Notes: generated by a model from the sequence alone, not told the origin. Shown: positions 52,231 through 61,863, counted from the first letter of the stretch. The stretch is 64,000 nucleotides of DNA from Orbus sasakiae (GCF_039542345.1 NZ_BAABHY010000005.1:62001-126000); one strand, 5' to 3'. Made by a program: numbers and translations.

Positions 52231-52563
52231 ATGAGTCAATGGATAACAATTTGTAAACTTGATGAAATCTTACCTGAAACAGGTATCTGTGCTTTAGTGG
52301 GTGATAAGCATGTTGCTATCTTTCGTCCTTATGATAGCGACGAATTATATGCCATCAGCAATATCGACCCATTTGCTGAAGCGAGTGTTTTATCCCGTGG
52401 AATTGTCGCCGAGCATGAAAATGAGCTTTGGGTTGCTAGTCCACTTAAAAAACAACGTTTTCGCTTAAAAGACGGCTATTGCCTTGAAGATGAACACTAC
52501 TCTATACCTCATTATGCCGTGAAAGTGAACGACGATGGTGTAGTCCAAGTGCAATCAAACTAG
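52231..52563 (+). CDS. nirD: Nitrite reductase small subunit
   Basis: 110-residue Rieske-fold subunit of the NADH nitrite reductase. As in enterobacterial NirD, the Rieske cysteine/histidine ligands are absent, so it is structural. Matching segments are WITICKLDEILPETGICALV, SNIDPFAEASVLSRGIV and ASPLKKQRFRLKDGYCLED. It starts 11 bp after nirB. Confidence 0.95.
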   Translation: MSQWITICKLDEILPETGICALVGDKHVAIFRPYDSDELYAISNIDPFAEASVLSRGIVAEHENELWVASPLKKQRFRLKDGYCLEDEHYSIPHYAVKVNDDGVVQVQSN

Positions 52564-52588
52564 CGTTATTTTTAATAGGATAACTACT

Positions 52589-53374
52589 ATGTACACAGAA
52601 ACGATTAACAAGTGTGCAGCAAATGCTGCACGAATAGTCCGTTTTGCCAAAACCAATCCATTTGGATTTTGGATTAGTTCTGCCATGGCGGGGGCTTATG
52701 TTGGGCTCGGGATCATCTTAATTTTTACATTAGGTAATTTACTTGATCCCAGCATCCGTCCACTCGTAATGGGGGCCACATTTGGTATCGCATTAACGTT
52801 AGTGGTCATTGCCGGTTCAGAATTATTTACTGGTCATACCATGTTTTTAACGTTTGGCGTTAAAGCGAAAACGATAACGCAAGGTCAAATGTGGATGGTA
52901 CTACCGCAAACTTGGCTTGGTAACCTGCTAGGATCAATACTTGTAGCGGCACTGTTCTTTTGGGGAGCAAGTCCACTATTATCAACCGATACCAGTTTAG
53001 TCCACACCGCCGCATTGGCAAAAACATCAGCACCAGCTACCGCATTATTCTTTAGAGGCATTTTGTGTAACTGGCTAGTGTGCTTAGCCATTTGGATGGC
53101 AAACCGTGTTGAAGGCTCAGCAAAATTCATCGCAATCTGGTGGTGTTTACTGGCCTTTATTGCGTGTGGTTATGAGCACTCCGTTGCCAATATGACGCTT
53201 TTTGCGCTGTCATGGTTCGGTAATCATAGCGAAGCTTATACATTAGGTGGTATTGGACATAATCTACTGTGGGTATCATTAGGTAATTTAGTTTCTGGGG
53301 TGTTATTTATGGGCTTGGGCTATTGGTATTCAACGCCCAAAGCTGAGCGACCAAAACAAAATGAGTCTCATTAA
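52589..53374 (+). CDS. nirC: Nitrite channel NirC
   Basis: 261-residue formate/nitrite transporter family protein with six membrane helices; a homopentamer moving nitrite across the inner membrane. Visible are SSAMAGAYVGLGIILIFTLG near residue 30, GSELFTGHTMFLTFG, NWLVCLAIWMA, and CGYEHSVANMTLFAL with the conserved pore His. Located between nirD and cysG as in E. coli. Confidence 0.95.
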   Translation: MYTETINKCAANAARIVRFAKTNPFGFWISSAMAGAYVGLGIILIFTLGNLLDPSIRPLVMGATFGIALTLVVIAGSELFTGHTMFLTFGVKAKTITQGQMWMVLPQTWLGNLLGSILVAALFFWGASPLLSTDTSLVHTAALAKTSAPATALFFRGILCNWLVCLAIWMANRVEGSAKFIAIWWCLLAFIACGYEHSVANMTLFALSWFGNHSEAYTLGGIGHNLLWVSLGNLVSGVLFMGLGYWYSTPKAERPKQNESH

Positions 53375-53377
53375 ATA

Positions 53378-53436
53378 TTGATTGTTACCTATCACAATCA
53401 AGGCCAATGTGAAAGCATGCCGTTATTCTGCATGCT
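53378..53436 (+). other. Two hairpins between nirC and cysG
   Basis: TTGATTGT/ACAATCAA (53378-53401, 8-bp stem) and AGCATGC/GCATGCT (53414-53436, 7-bp stem). Neither is followed by a T-run; they may lower cysG expression relative to nirBDC or protect the upstream mRNA. Confidence 0.55.
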
Positions 53437-53500
53437 GCCATCATTGGTGCTGATACACCGTGACAGGTACCAACCCACAAGATGTTCCTTCTGAGGTATT

Positions 53501-54874
53501 ATGGATTATTTACCCATATTTTGTAAGCTACAAGATAAAGCGTGTTTATTAGTTGGTGGCGGCGAAATTGCTGAACGTAAAGCCCGTTTATTACTTGAAG
53601 CGGGTGCTCGCCTCACCGTGAATGCAAAAACATTTAATGGCCAATTTGAATGCTGGCAACAGCACCAGCAAGTCACCTTAGTACAAGGTGAGTTTGAGCC
53701 TACATTATTAGATGATAAATGGCTCGTTATTGCCGCCACAGATGATGAAGCGATTAACCAAAAAATCAGCCAACAAGCGGATGCTAAACGTATTTTTTGT
53801 AATGTTGTCGACTCACCAAAATCAGCGAGTTTCATTATGCCATCGATTATCGATCGTTCGCCGATTATTGTGGCAGTATCATCAGCGGGTAAAGCGCCGG
53901 TCTTAGCGCGTCTATTACGTGAAAAACTAGAGGCGATTTTACCGCAGCATTTAGGTCAATTGGCACACTATGCGGGTTACTTGCGACAAAAAGTGAAAAA
54001 TGCTTATCAAACGATGACCGAACGTCGCCGTTTTTGGGAAAAACTGTTTGTGCATGACCGCTTAGCACAATCATTAGCAAATAACGATTCAGAACAAGTT
54101 GAAACGTTAACGGCAGAACTATTTAATCAACCGATTGAAGATCGGGGTGAAGTCGTATTAGTTGGCGCAGGCCCTGGCGATGCTGGTTTGCTAACCCTAA
54201 AAGGCTTACAGCAAATTCAGCAAGCCGATATCATCGTTTATGACCGATTGGTGTCTGATGAAATTATGAATCTTACCCGTCGTGATGCAGAACGTATTTT
54301 TGTCGGCAAACGCGCTGGATTCCATTGCGTTCCACAAGAACAAATCAACCAAATTCTATTAGAGCAAGCTAAAAAAGGGAAACGCGTTGTTCGCCTAAAA
54401 GGCGGTGATCCCTTTATCTTTGGCCGCGGTGGTGAAGAGCTCGAAACGCTATATGATGCCAATATACCGTTCTCCGTTGTGCCCGGTATTACCGCGGCTT
54501 CAGGTTGCTCTGCTTATAGTGGCATTCCATTAACCCATCGCGACTATGCCAACAGTGTGCGCTTAATTACGGGTCATGTTAAAGATGGCACAAATCTCGA
54601 CTGGCAATGCTTAGCCACTGAAAAACAGACGCTGGTGTTTTATATGGGATTATCACAAGCAGCAAATATCCAAAAACAGTTACTGACACATGGCATGGAC
54701 ATTCAAACGCCGGTTGCGATTGTTGAAGAAGGTACGACGACCAAACAGAAAGTGTTTAGTGGTGTACTGGAAAACTTACCTGATTTAGCACTGCAAGCCT
54801 GTAGTCCAAGTCTCATTATCGTTGGGCCGGTTGTGGCCTTGCGCAAAAAACTGAATTGGTTTTCAGGTCATTAA
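53501..54874 (+). CDS. cysG: Siroheme synthase (trifunctional CysG)
   Basis: Makes siroheme, the NirB cofactor, from uroporphyrinogen III. The N-terminal precorrin-2 dehydrogenase/ferrochelatase domain (about 1-205; LLVGGGEIAERKARLLLEAGA, SSAGKAPVLARLLREK) is followed by the SAM-dependent methyltransferase domain (about 216-455; VVLVGAGPGDAGLLTLKGL, RLKGGDPFIFGRGGEE, ITAASGCSAYSGIPLTHR). 457 residues, the E. coli length. Its place in the nir operon couples cofactor and enzyme supply. Confidence 0.97.
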   Translation: MDYLPIFCKLQDKACLLVGGGEIAERKARLLLEAGARLTVNAKTFNGQFECWQQHQQVTLVQGEFEPTLLDDKWLVIAATDDEAINQKISQQADAKRIFCNVVDSPKSASFIMPSIIDRSPIIVAVSSAGKAPVLARLLREKLEAILPQHLGQLAHYAGYLRQKVKNAYQTMTERRRFWEKLFVHDRLAQSLANNDSEQVETLTAELFNQPIEDRGEVVLVGAGPGDAGLLTLKGLQQIQQADIIVYDRLVSDEIMNLTRRDAERIFVGKRAGFHCVPQEQINQILLEQAKKGKRVVRLKGGDPFIFGRGGEELETLYDANIPFSVVPGITAASGCSAYSGIPLTHRDYANSVRLITGHVKDGTNLDWQCLATEKQTLVFYMGLSQAANIQKQLLTHGMDIQTPVAIVEEGTTTKQKVFSGVLENLPDLALQACSPSLIIVGPVVALRKKLNWFSGH

Positions 54875-54880
54875 TATCAC

Positions 54881-54912
54881 AACGGGTAAATCAAAGATTG
54901 ACCCGTTTTTGT
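54881..54912 (+). terminator. Terminator after cysG
   Basis: AACGGGT (54881-54887) pairs with ACCCGTT (54901-54907), with an inner AATC/GATT stem, followed by a short T-run. It ends the nir operon facing narL. Confidence 0.85.
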
Positions 54913-54936
54913 AAACAAACAATACGGCTTATCACA

Positions 54937-55593
54937 CTAAGCCTTATTACCTGACTGCAAATACCAAACTGTCATTTCCATTCGTGATTTAAAATTCAAT
55001 TTTTTGAATATACTTTTTACGTGCACTTTAACGGTACTTTCCACAATATCGAGCTCTTTAGCGATCAACTTATTTGATAAACCTTGCACTAACAAATTAA
55101 AAATTTCATATTCACGAGGGGTTAAGAGTTGAACATCATGGGTTTGGTTAGTGGTTTGTTCTTCACCACGCATGTAATTAAGAATAATGTGTGATACCGG
55201 GCCATCCATCATCAATTTACCGTTCATAACCTCTTGCAGTGATTTTAAAAAATCCTCAGGTTCCATATCTTTTAATAAGTAACCATCAGCACCGGTTTTC
55301 AAGGCTGTAATGATATCTTCACGATCATCTGAAACCGTGAACATGATAATGCGACTTGAGATATTTTTAGCACGCAAATGGCGCAAAATATCCAGTCCAT
55401 TAACATCATTCATATTAATATCGAGTAATATAATATCGGGTTCAAGTTGTTCTGCCAGTGTGATCCCTTCATTACCATGCCCTGTTTCCCCAACGACCTG
55501 AAAGTCTGGCATAGTATTAATCAGTTGCTTAACCCCATTACGTAACATAGGATGATCATCAATCAGCAATATTGTTGTTTTATAGTGTTCCAT
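54937..55593 (-). CDS. narL: Nitrate/nitrite response regulator NarL
   Basis: 218 residues from the ATG at 55593 (MEHYKTTILLIDDHPMLRNGV); a longer upstream frame runs into the sensor gene and is rejected. The receiver domain has the acidic pair Asp12-Asp13, phosphorylation Asp58 (ILLDINMNDVNG) and Lys in YLLKDMEPEDFL. The C-terminal LuxR/NarL helix-turn-helix is LTPREYEIFNLLVQGLSNKL followed by ESTVKVHVKSIFKKL. The closest match in memory is NarL rather than NarP. It starts 4 bp after narX and is convergent with cysG. A NarL-type site precedes nirB. Confidence 0.92.
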   Translation of the reverse strand: MEHYKTTILLIDDHPMLRNGVKQLINTMPDFQVVGETGHGNEGITLAEQLEPDIILLDINMNDVNGLDILRHLRAKNISSRIIMFTVSDDREDIITALKTGADGYLLKDMEPEDFLKSLQEVMNGKLMMDGPVSHIILNYMRGEEQTTNQTHDVQLLTPREYEIFNLLVQGLSNKLIAKELDIVESTVKVHVKSIFKKLNFKSRMEMTVWYLQSGNKA

Positions 55594-55597
55594 ATCG

Positions 55598-57406
55598 TTA
55601 ACTCTCAATCGCAATAAACGGAATATCACGGTTATTTTTAAAGGTGATAATAATTTTAGTCCCTTGAGATGGTATGCTTTCAACCACCAAATTACTATTT
55701 AATAACTCAGCACGATCTTGCATAATAATCAAACCATAATGGTTCTCTTTTTGATGATGATTTTGAATACCAATACCATTATCTTCAATACTCACTGTAA
55801 TCACCTGATGCTCAGCCAACGTTAAATCAATCTTAACCTGCGTTGCTTTAGCATGTTTGTAGATATTATTTAACGCTTCACGGATGATCTGCAATAAATG
55901 AATGGCATATTTACTGTTAATCATATTGAGCGGTAATTGGTAGTTAAATGTAATAGGGAAATTTAACTTACGTTCAAACTCTTTTACCAACTCTTGTAAA
56001 CTGGCATAAAATCCTGTTTGGTTAAGCTGTAGGCGAAAAGAGGTAATCAATTCACGGAGTTGTGAATAAGCGATGTTAATTTCTTTACGCATGGTATTCA
56101 GTAACGCTTCACTTTCTTGGGAAGAAAGGTCCGCTTGCATTTGTAAACAGCTCGTATGAATTTTAAGGCAGGATAACGATTGTGCGATCGAATCATGTAA
56201 CTCTCTTGCCATGGCTGACCGCTCTTTCATTAATAAGTACTGTTTTTGCCGTTCAATCTGTCGATCTAGCGCAATCGCCATGGTCATTTGCTCAACCAAT
56301 CCTGCAATTAAGTTCTCTTGTTCATCCGTCAATGCGGCATCCGACGGCAAAATCGCAAACAGTAAACCATATTTTTCATTCTCATCTTGCAAGTACCAGT
56401 AACGCGAACGGCCGCCTTTATGATACGGTTTAGATGGAATCAAGCACGCAGAACACGTTGGATTTTGACAATCGGGTAACTTTTGCTGTTTATCATAACC
56501 AATTTCTTGATAACGCTCGAGATCATCGGTTTCATAAAATCGCATCTGAAATTGGTTTAACGGTGTGAGTGCTTCAAGCTGATGTAAAATCACTAAAAAC
56601 CGCTCGCACAGGGGTTTGGTGGTATGTAATTGTTTGGTTGCCTGATACAAAAATGAAACAATACTATTTTTATGTTGTAGCTCAGCGGTTTTTTCATTAA
56701 CTCGCTCTTCAAGCAATAGATATTGTGATTCAAGTTGTTCGGACATTTTATTAAATGCCAACCCTAAAATATCAAACTCATCTTGCTTACGTCGAATATT
56801 AAAACGCTCTGTGAAGTTATGCTGTGACACCCCCTCCGCCATACGAATCAGTTTTTTCCATGGTGCTAGTAGGTGCTTACGCAAATAGTACATTTGAGTC
56901 ACTAAAAACAACACAATCACAACCATAAACAGAATTTGTAAACGTGAAATTGAGACTAACTGGCGTTCTGTTTTCTGATCAATGCCATGCACTAAATTAT
57001 CGATCAGTAATACGTAGTCATTAATCTTGTCGCGAATCCGCTCAATGGACTGAGCCTGTTTAATGTGGGGGACTAATTCATCATTCCAATGTGCTTGTAG
57101 CTGATTAAATTCATCCAGTAATTCATAGCGATTGAGTAACTGAGTATATTCAGACGACAACGGAATATTCGCAAATAAATCTAAGCGGAAATATTGGCTT
57201 TGTTCGAGTGGTACCATCGACAATAACTGGTAATTCTTCATACGAAGCAGGCCTAATTGGTTAATCATATAGGCGCTACCTTTCGTATCATTGGCGATAC
57301 GTACCGAGATTGATAAGGCAATTAATGCAATTGCCCCTAAAAACAGCATCAACACAGTCAGTCGGTTTACAATTGATACACTGTATTTGACTTTTCGTTT
57401 TAACAT
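55598..57406 (-). CDS. narX: Nitrate/nitrite sensor kinase NarX
   Basis: 602 residues. Two membrane helices (about 12-35 and 150-172) flank a periplasmic domain. The nitrate-binding P-box is near residues 45-60 (INQLGLLRMKNYQLLSM, with the conserved Arg). A HAMP domain is followed by a central module with a CQNPTCSAC cysteine cluster typical of NarX. The HisKA_3 phosphoacceptor lies in ARELHDSIAQSLSCLKIH, then a HATPase domain with REALNNIYKHAKAT and VSIEDNGIGI. Cotranscribed with narL. The Cys cluster and narL linkage favour NarX over NarQ. Confidence 0.9.
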   Translation of the reverse strand: MLKRKVKYSVSIVNRLTVLMLFLGAIALIALSISVRIANDTKGSAYMINQLGLLRMKNYQLLSMVPLEQSQYFRLDLFANIPLSSEYTQLLNRYELLDEFNQLQAHWNDELVPHIKQAQSIERIRDKINDYVLLIDNLVHGIDQKTERQLVSISRLQILFMVVIVLFLVTQMYYLRKHLLAPWKKLIRMAEGVSQHNFTERFNIRRKQDEFDILGLAFNKMSEQLESQYLLLEERVNEKTAELQHKNSIVSFLYQATKQLHTTKPLCERFLVILHQLEALTPLNQFQMRFYETDDLERYQEIGYDKQQKLPDCQNPTCSACLIPSKPYHKGGRSRYWYLQDENEKYGLLFAILPSDAALTDEQENLIAGLVEQMTMAIALDRQIERQKQYLLMKERSAMARELHDSIAQSLSCLKIHTSCLQMQADLSSQESEALLNTMRKEINIAYSQLRELITSFRLQLNQTGFYASLQELVKEFERKLNFPITFNYQLPLNMINSKYAIHLLQIIREALNNIYKHAKATQVKIDLTLAEHQVITVSIEDNGIGIQNHHQKENHYGLIIMQDRAELLNSNLVVESIPSQGTKIIITFKNNRDIPFIAIES

Positions 57407-57445
57407 TTTTATCTAAACGTAAATATATAGTGTGCCTATTGTACC

Positions 57446-57524
57446 GCTAAACCGTCAATCTTGGCGGTTTTTTTTCATAATTATCATCATAATAAAGCCG
57501 CTAAACCATAATTTAGCGGCTTTT
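57446..57524. terminator. Two terminator-like hairpins between iolA and narX
   Basis: AACCG-T-CAA with TTG-G-CGGTT (about 57448-57467), followed by eight T residues on the + strand; and AAGCCGCTAAA/TTTAGCGGCTT (about 57495-57521), followed by T residues on the + strand and a weaker run leftward. The second can end iolA transcription. The first points the wrong way for any annotated gene. Confidence 0.6.
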
Positions 57525-57560
57525 TTAACAACACATCATGAAACGCTGTGAATCCTTGGA

Positions 57561-59063
57561 CTAAATAGTACCATCCCATGAGTCAACTTTGGTCTTTTTG
57601 ATCTCATGTTCGTCAAACCAACGGGTTGTCACACATTTGCTTTCGGTATAAAAACGCATGCCATCTTTGCCTAAGCAGTGTAAATCACCAAAGAATGAAC
57701 GTTTATGCCCAGAGAATGGGAACACGCCAACGGGTACGGGTATGCCAACGTTAATCCCCACCATACCACCATCGGTACGTTTTTGGAATTCACGAGCATA
57801 ATAGCCATTTTGTGTGAAGATAACTGAACCATTAGCAAATTCATTATTATTCATAATGGCCAAACCTTCATCAAAATCTTTAACACGTTTAATGCACAAT
57901 ACAGGCCCAAAGATCTCTTGTGCACCGACCGTCATATCTTCTGTGATATGGTCTAAAATGGTAGGTCCAACGTAGAAACCGCCTTCATAACCTTTAACCG
58001 AAATGTTTCGGCCATCAAGTACGACTTTAGCCCCCTCTTCAATCCCTTTATTAATCCAATCAATAACAAACTTCTTGTGAGCAGCGGTAACAACAGGCCC
58101 CATATCAACGCCTTTTTCATATCCAGGCCCAACTTTAAGCTGTTTGGCTTGTTTCACTATCGCATCAACTAAAGCATCGGCAATACTCTCTTGCACAACA
58201 ATAACAGGTAATGCCATGCAACGTTCACCCGCACACCCGAATGATGCATTAATAATCCCTGCGGCAGTACGTTCAATCGGCGCATCTTCCAAAACCAACG
58301 CATGATTTTTTGCTTCACATAATGCTTGCACGCGTTTGCCATGTGCTGCAGCTTTTGAATAAACGTGTAACCCTACCGAGGTTGAGCCAACAAATGACAC
58401 ACCACGGATATCCGGATGAGTTAAGAACAGATCGGCTTCATTACGCGAACAAGTGACAATATTGAGGACGCCATCAGGTACGCCCGCCTGTTGGTATAAT
58501 TTAGCAATCTCCATGCAGGTCATTGGGGTAAAGCTGGCTGCTTTGATAACCATCGTGTTCCCCGCTGCGATACATGTTGGCGCCATCCACCCCATTGGAA
58601 TCATCGCCGGAAAGTTAAAAGGTACAATGCCAGCAAACACACCAATCGGTTCACGGTATAACACCGTATCGACACCGGTTGAAATGTCCATGACGCTTTC
58701 CCCCATCATTAGCGATGGCATACCGCTTGCAACTTCAGTGCCTTCTTTCGCTTTTAACACATCACCTAACGCATCCCCGAGTGCTTTACCATTTTCCATG
58801 GCACACAAATGGGTTAAGCGTTCTAAGTTAGCTTCAATTAACTCACGAACTTTAAACATAATCTGCGCTCGCCTTGTAACCGGCGTATTTGCCCATGCAG
58901 GGAACGCTTTTTTAGCAGCAGCAATGGCAGCTTCAACTTCATCTTTGGTACAGCATGGCGCTTTGGCCAGCACTTCACCCGTGCTTGGATTATAAACATC
59001 CATAAATTTATTTGTTGTCGAATCTAGCCATTTACCATCAGAAAAATACTGTAATGTTTTCAT
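57561..59063 (-). CDS. iolA: Methylmalonate-semialdehyde dehydrogenase (CoA-acylating)
   Basis: Converts malonate semialdehyde (inositol breakdown) or methylmalonate semialdehyde (valine breakdown) to acetyl- or propionyl-CoA. 500 residues of the aldehyde dehydrogenase superfamily. Visible are the cofactor-binding GVSFVGSTSVG, the catalytic cysteine in NASFGCAGERCMALPVIV, and the late motif EIFGPVLCIKRV. The N terminus YFSDGKWLDSTTNKFMDVYNPSTG is characteristic of IolA/MmsA. Nearby iolG and an isomerase gene favour the inositol role. Divergent from a MocR-type regulator. Confidence 0.92.
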   Translation of the reverse strand: MKTLQYFSDGKWLDSTTNKFMDVYNPSTGEVLAKAPCCTKDEVEAAIAAAKKAFPAWANTPVTRRAQIMFKVRELIEANLERLTHLCAMENGKALGDALGDVLKAKEGTEVASGMPSLMMGESVMDISTGVDTVLYREPIGVFAGIVPFNFPAMIPMGWMAPTCIAAGNTMVIKAASFTPMTCMEIAKLYQQAGVPDGVLNIVTCSRNEADLFLTHPDIRGVSFVGSTSVGLHVYSKAAAHGKRVQALCEAKNHALVLEDAPIERTAAGIINASFGCAGERCMALPVIVVQESIADALVDAIVKQAKQLKVGPGYEKGVDMGPVVTAAHKKFVIDWINKGIEEGAKVVLDGRNISVKGYEGGFYVGPTILDHITEDMTVGAQEIFGPVLCIKRVKDFDEGLAIMNNNEFANGSVIFTQNGYYAREFQKRTDGGMVGINVGIPVPVGVFPFSGHKRSFFGDLHCLGKDGMRFYTESKCVTTRWFDEHEIKKTKVDSWDGTI

Positions 59064-59264
59064 GAGTCACTCCCTATCATATGATGAATGGTTCACCAAC
59101 TTTGCGATAAACCACAACGTTAATATTTGTCATACTCGTGTGCCGCATTGCCTAAACTGATTGTCGTTCCAGACCGGCCTTAAGACGTTTAACTTTGCTG
59201 TCTTGCTGAGTATTATGGTGTTTTTTTATTATCATGAGTATAGACAGACGCGTTTTTTCATGGG

Positions 59265-59295
59265 AATCTGTTAGGTAAATACACCAATACAGATT
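59265..59295. promoter_or_regulatory. Inverted repeat in the iolA/mocR control region
   Basis: AATCTGT (59265-59271) and ACAGATT (59289-59295), 24 bp centre to centre, in the 332-bp divergent region (59064-59395). ACTGTATTG, sharing the CTGTA element, recurs near 59354-59362. Candidate operator for the adjacent regulator. The rest of the region shows no further gene. Confidence 0.45.
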
Positions 59296-59395
59296 TAAAT
59301 TTAATTAATTGATTTTTAATAATAAATTTTTTAACTTAAAATAACAAATTTGAACTGTATTGTCTGGTACGACGAAAATCACAAGGTGTCATAAT

Positions 59396-60823
59396 ATGAA
59401 AAATATTTTTGTGTTAGACCTCAACCACAGTCATACCACATTAGTGGAACGACTGGTTACGGCTTTTAGTCAAGCGATTACCGACAAAAAATGGCCTGCT
59501 GAAACCAAATTACCATCAGTTCGACAGTGTGCCCAACTATACCAAGTAAGCACATTTACCATTACCGAAGCCTATAATCGACTGGCTGCCGCTGGATTAA
59601 TTTATGCAAAAGACCGCTCCGGTTATTTTGTTGCCGCGTCTCACTCAAAGCCGATTGAACCATTACCCGAGCCGTCATTGGTTGATCTACCGATCGATGA
59701 TTACTGGCTATTAACCAATATTTTCGATCAAGCCAATAAATACACGCATTTTAGTTGTGGTTGGCTACCGCCCGATTGGTATCCACAAGATGAAATTGCC
59801 AAAGTGCTACGAGATATTGCAAAACAAGATATCAGTCAAAGCGGTTATGGTGAGCCGTATGGTTATTTACCGTTACGACAACAATTATGCAGCCATTTAG
59901 CAAACTATATGATCCATGCAGCGCCCAATAATATCTTAATCACCCAAGGCGCAAGTTCAGCGCTGGATATCATTTCAAGCACGCTATTAAGACCTGGCGA
60001 GGCTGTGTTAGTTGATGATCCAGGCTACTGTAATTTTTTATCGTCATTGCGCTACAAACGAATGAAATTGGTTGGCATTCCTTGGCACAGTAATGGCCCT
60101 GATATTGAACAAATGGAACGTTTAATTAAGCAAGAAAAGCCACGTTTCTATTTTACCAATCCTTGGTTACAAAATCCCACTGGGGCAAGCTTAAGCCTTG
60201 ATAATGCTTATAAAGTACTTCGTTTGACAGAAAAGTATAATATTAAAATCATTGAGGATAACGTCTCTGGTGATTTGATGCCTGCCAATAGTGTCACATT
60301 AGTCTCCATGGCGGGCTTGGATCAGGTGATTCATATCCGCAGTTTTTGTAAAACCCTACAGCCCAATTTGCGCGTGGGTTATATTGTTGCCAATCAACAG
60401 TTATTAGAAAAGTTGGTGCATTATAAAATGATGACCAGTTTAACCTCAACCGAGTTATCTGAACGCGTGATATTATCGATTTTACGGGCAGGTCACTACG
60501 CCAAACACATTGAAAAACTGGGTAAAAAACTGGCCCAAGCACACAGTATCACCGCTCAACTTTTAACGTCACTGGGTTGGGAGTTATTTGCACGCCCAGA
60601 GACGGGGTATTATGTCTATGCTCGACCTAAAAATCGCCAAGTCGATTCAGAAAAATTAACAGAATTAGCCAAAAATAAAGGCATCGTTTTTGCACATGGA
60701 CGGCTCTTTAGCCCAACGCATCAAACCAATTCGTGGATTCGTTTTAACGTGGTTTATACGATGCTTGGCCAACATATCTTAAAACAGTTTTTATCATCAT
60801 TAAACAAACAAGGTATAACTTAA
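59396..60823 (+). CDS. MocR/GntR-family regulator with aminotransferase-like domain
   Basis: 475 residues from the ATG at 59396 (AAGGTG upstream). The N-terminal GntR winged helix (about residues 10-78) has LPSVRQCAQLYQVSTFTITE and AYNRLAAAGLIYAKDRSGYF. The rest is a fold-type I aminotransferase-like domain with GYGEPYGYLPLRQQL and the PLP-lysine region RSFCKTLQPNLRVGYI, with the lysine kept, so PLP binding is likely. It is divergent from iolA and probably controls it. MocR regulators often sense PLP-linked ligands; the ligand here is unknown. An inositol locus regulator of this class is unusual, as IolR in enterobacteria is RpiR-type. Confidence 0.85.
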   Translation: MKNIFVLDLNHSHTTLVERLVTAFSQAITDKKWPAETKLPSVRQCAQLYQVSTFTITEAYNRLAAAGLIYAKDRSGYFVAASHSKPIEPLPEPSLVDLPIDDYWLLTNIFDQANKYTHFSCGWLPPDWYPQDEIAKVLRDIAKQDISQSGYGEPYGYLPLRQQLCSHLANYMIHAAPNNILITQGASSALDIISSTLLRPGEAVLVDDPGYCNFLSSLRYKRMKLVGIPWHSNGPDIEQMERLIKQEKPRFYFTNPWLQNPTGASLSLDNAYKVLRLTEKYNIKIIEDNVSGDLMPANSVTLVSMAGLDQVIHIRSFCKTLQPNLRVGYIVANQQLLEKLVHYKMMTSLTSTELSERVILSILRAGHYAKHIEKLGKKLAQAHSITAQLLTSLGWELFARPETGYYVYARPKNRQVDSEKLTELAKNKGIVFAHGRLFSPTHQTNSWIRFNVVYTMLGQHILKQFLSSLNKQGIT

Positions 60824-60848
60824 TTCGTTAAAATCAGTCAATACACAT

Positions 60849-60876
60849 AAAAAAACCACCGGTATTCGCCGGTGGT
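60849..60876 (-). terminator. Terminator of the iolG operon
   Basis: ACCACCGG (60855-60862) and CCGGTGGT (60869-60876) form an 8-bp stem followed leftward by seven T residues. It also faces the end of the MocR gene. Confidence 0.92.
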
Positions 60877-60896
60877 GTATAACCACGATATGATGA

Positions 60897-61838
60897 TTAT
60901 TGACTGATGGTGGCTAATAGCGCATCAATCGACGTTTTTAAACCTGCTTCAACACTCATGGTTAAATCTTCCATCTCTAACGACACATAGCCGTCATAAC
61001 CCGTCATACTTAGCACAGAAAAAAACTCCTTCCACCACTGTAAATCTTTACCACAGCCAACGGCCACGTAATTCCATGTGCGGTTTTTGGTATCTGTCAC
61101 GGGTTTATATTCAAGCAAACCATCAATATCGGCAAGACCTCGCTCAATACGGGCATCTTTACCATGTACGTGATAAATGGCGCCTTCAAGTTTGCGTATT
61201 CCGGCGATTGGATCAGCGCCCATAATCATCAAATGTGAAGGATCGAGATTCATCCCGATAATCTCACCAACGGCCTCACGTAAACGTAATAACGTTGAAG
61301 GATTATAAACAAGCTGGCAGGGGAACTCTTCTAATGCAATTTGCTGCACGTCGTGTTGCTCAGCATGCTTGGCAAATGCTTTCCACCATGGAATCGCGAC
61401 TTGGTTCCATTGGTAATCAATCACACCCGGCATATAATCAGGCCATGAAACGGTTGATGTAATCCAATTTGGCACTTTATCATCAGGCCCACCACCGGGT
61501 AAGCCACTCATCATGACAATTTTTTTAACGCCCAATTTGCCCGCCAGTTCAACGGTTTGATAAGCGGTTTTAGTGTGTAATGCTCCCATTGCCCCCGGAG
61601 CTAAGGGATTCCCCGAACAGTTTAAAGCCGCAATCGTCATGCCGCGTTGCTCAAGTTCAGCTTTAAATGCCACTAATTTTTTAGAATCAGATAACAGCTC
61701 AGCGGTTTTCACATGGGGGCAACTTGCCCAGCCACCCGCCGTCATCTCGACCGCATCAATACCGTATGCTTTGACTTTATCAAGCATCTGCGGATAAGGT
61801 AATGCGGCTAATACATCTGTACATAATGCAAGTTTCAT
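60897..61838 (-). CDS. TIM-barrel sugar isomerase/epimerase of the iol locus
   Basis: 313 residues from the ATG at 61838 (AGGACAA upstream; an earlier in-frame ATG adds a hydrophobic tail without support). Xylose isomerase-like AP-endonuclease family 2 barrel: GIDAVEMTAGGW, MNLDPSHLMIMGADP, YHVHGKDARIE and the C-terminal metal-ligand glutamate in YVSLEMEDLTM. It is paired with iolG (25-bp gap), as IolE/IolH/IolI-type enzymes often are, so a step in inositol or inosose conversion is likely. Which exact activity (inosose isomerase, dehydratase or IolH) cannot be decided. Confidence 0.85.
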   Translation of the reverse strand: MKLALCTDVLAALPYPQMLDKVKAYGIDAVEMTAGGWASCPHVKTAELLSDSKKLVAFKAELEQRGMTIAALNCSGNPLAPGAMGALHTKTAYQTVELAGKLGVKKIVMMSGLPGGGPDDKVPNWITSTVSWPDYMPGVIDYQWNQVAIPWWKAFAKHAEQHDVQQIALEEFPCQLVYNPSTLLRLREAVGEIIGMNLDPSHLMIMGADPIAGIRKLEGAIYHVHGKDARIERGLADIDGLLEYKPVTDTKNRTWNYVAVGCGKDLQWWKEFFSVLSMTGYDGYVSLEMEDLTMSVEAGLKTSIDALLATISQ

Positions 61839-61863
61839 AATGATTGTCCTTATATTCAAATGA

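Noticed and set aside
54937..55683. Longer NarL reading frame starting at 55683
   Set aside because: The extra 30 residues overlap the end of narX and lack similarity to NarL; the start at 55593 fits the family.
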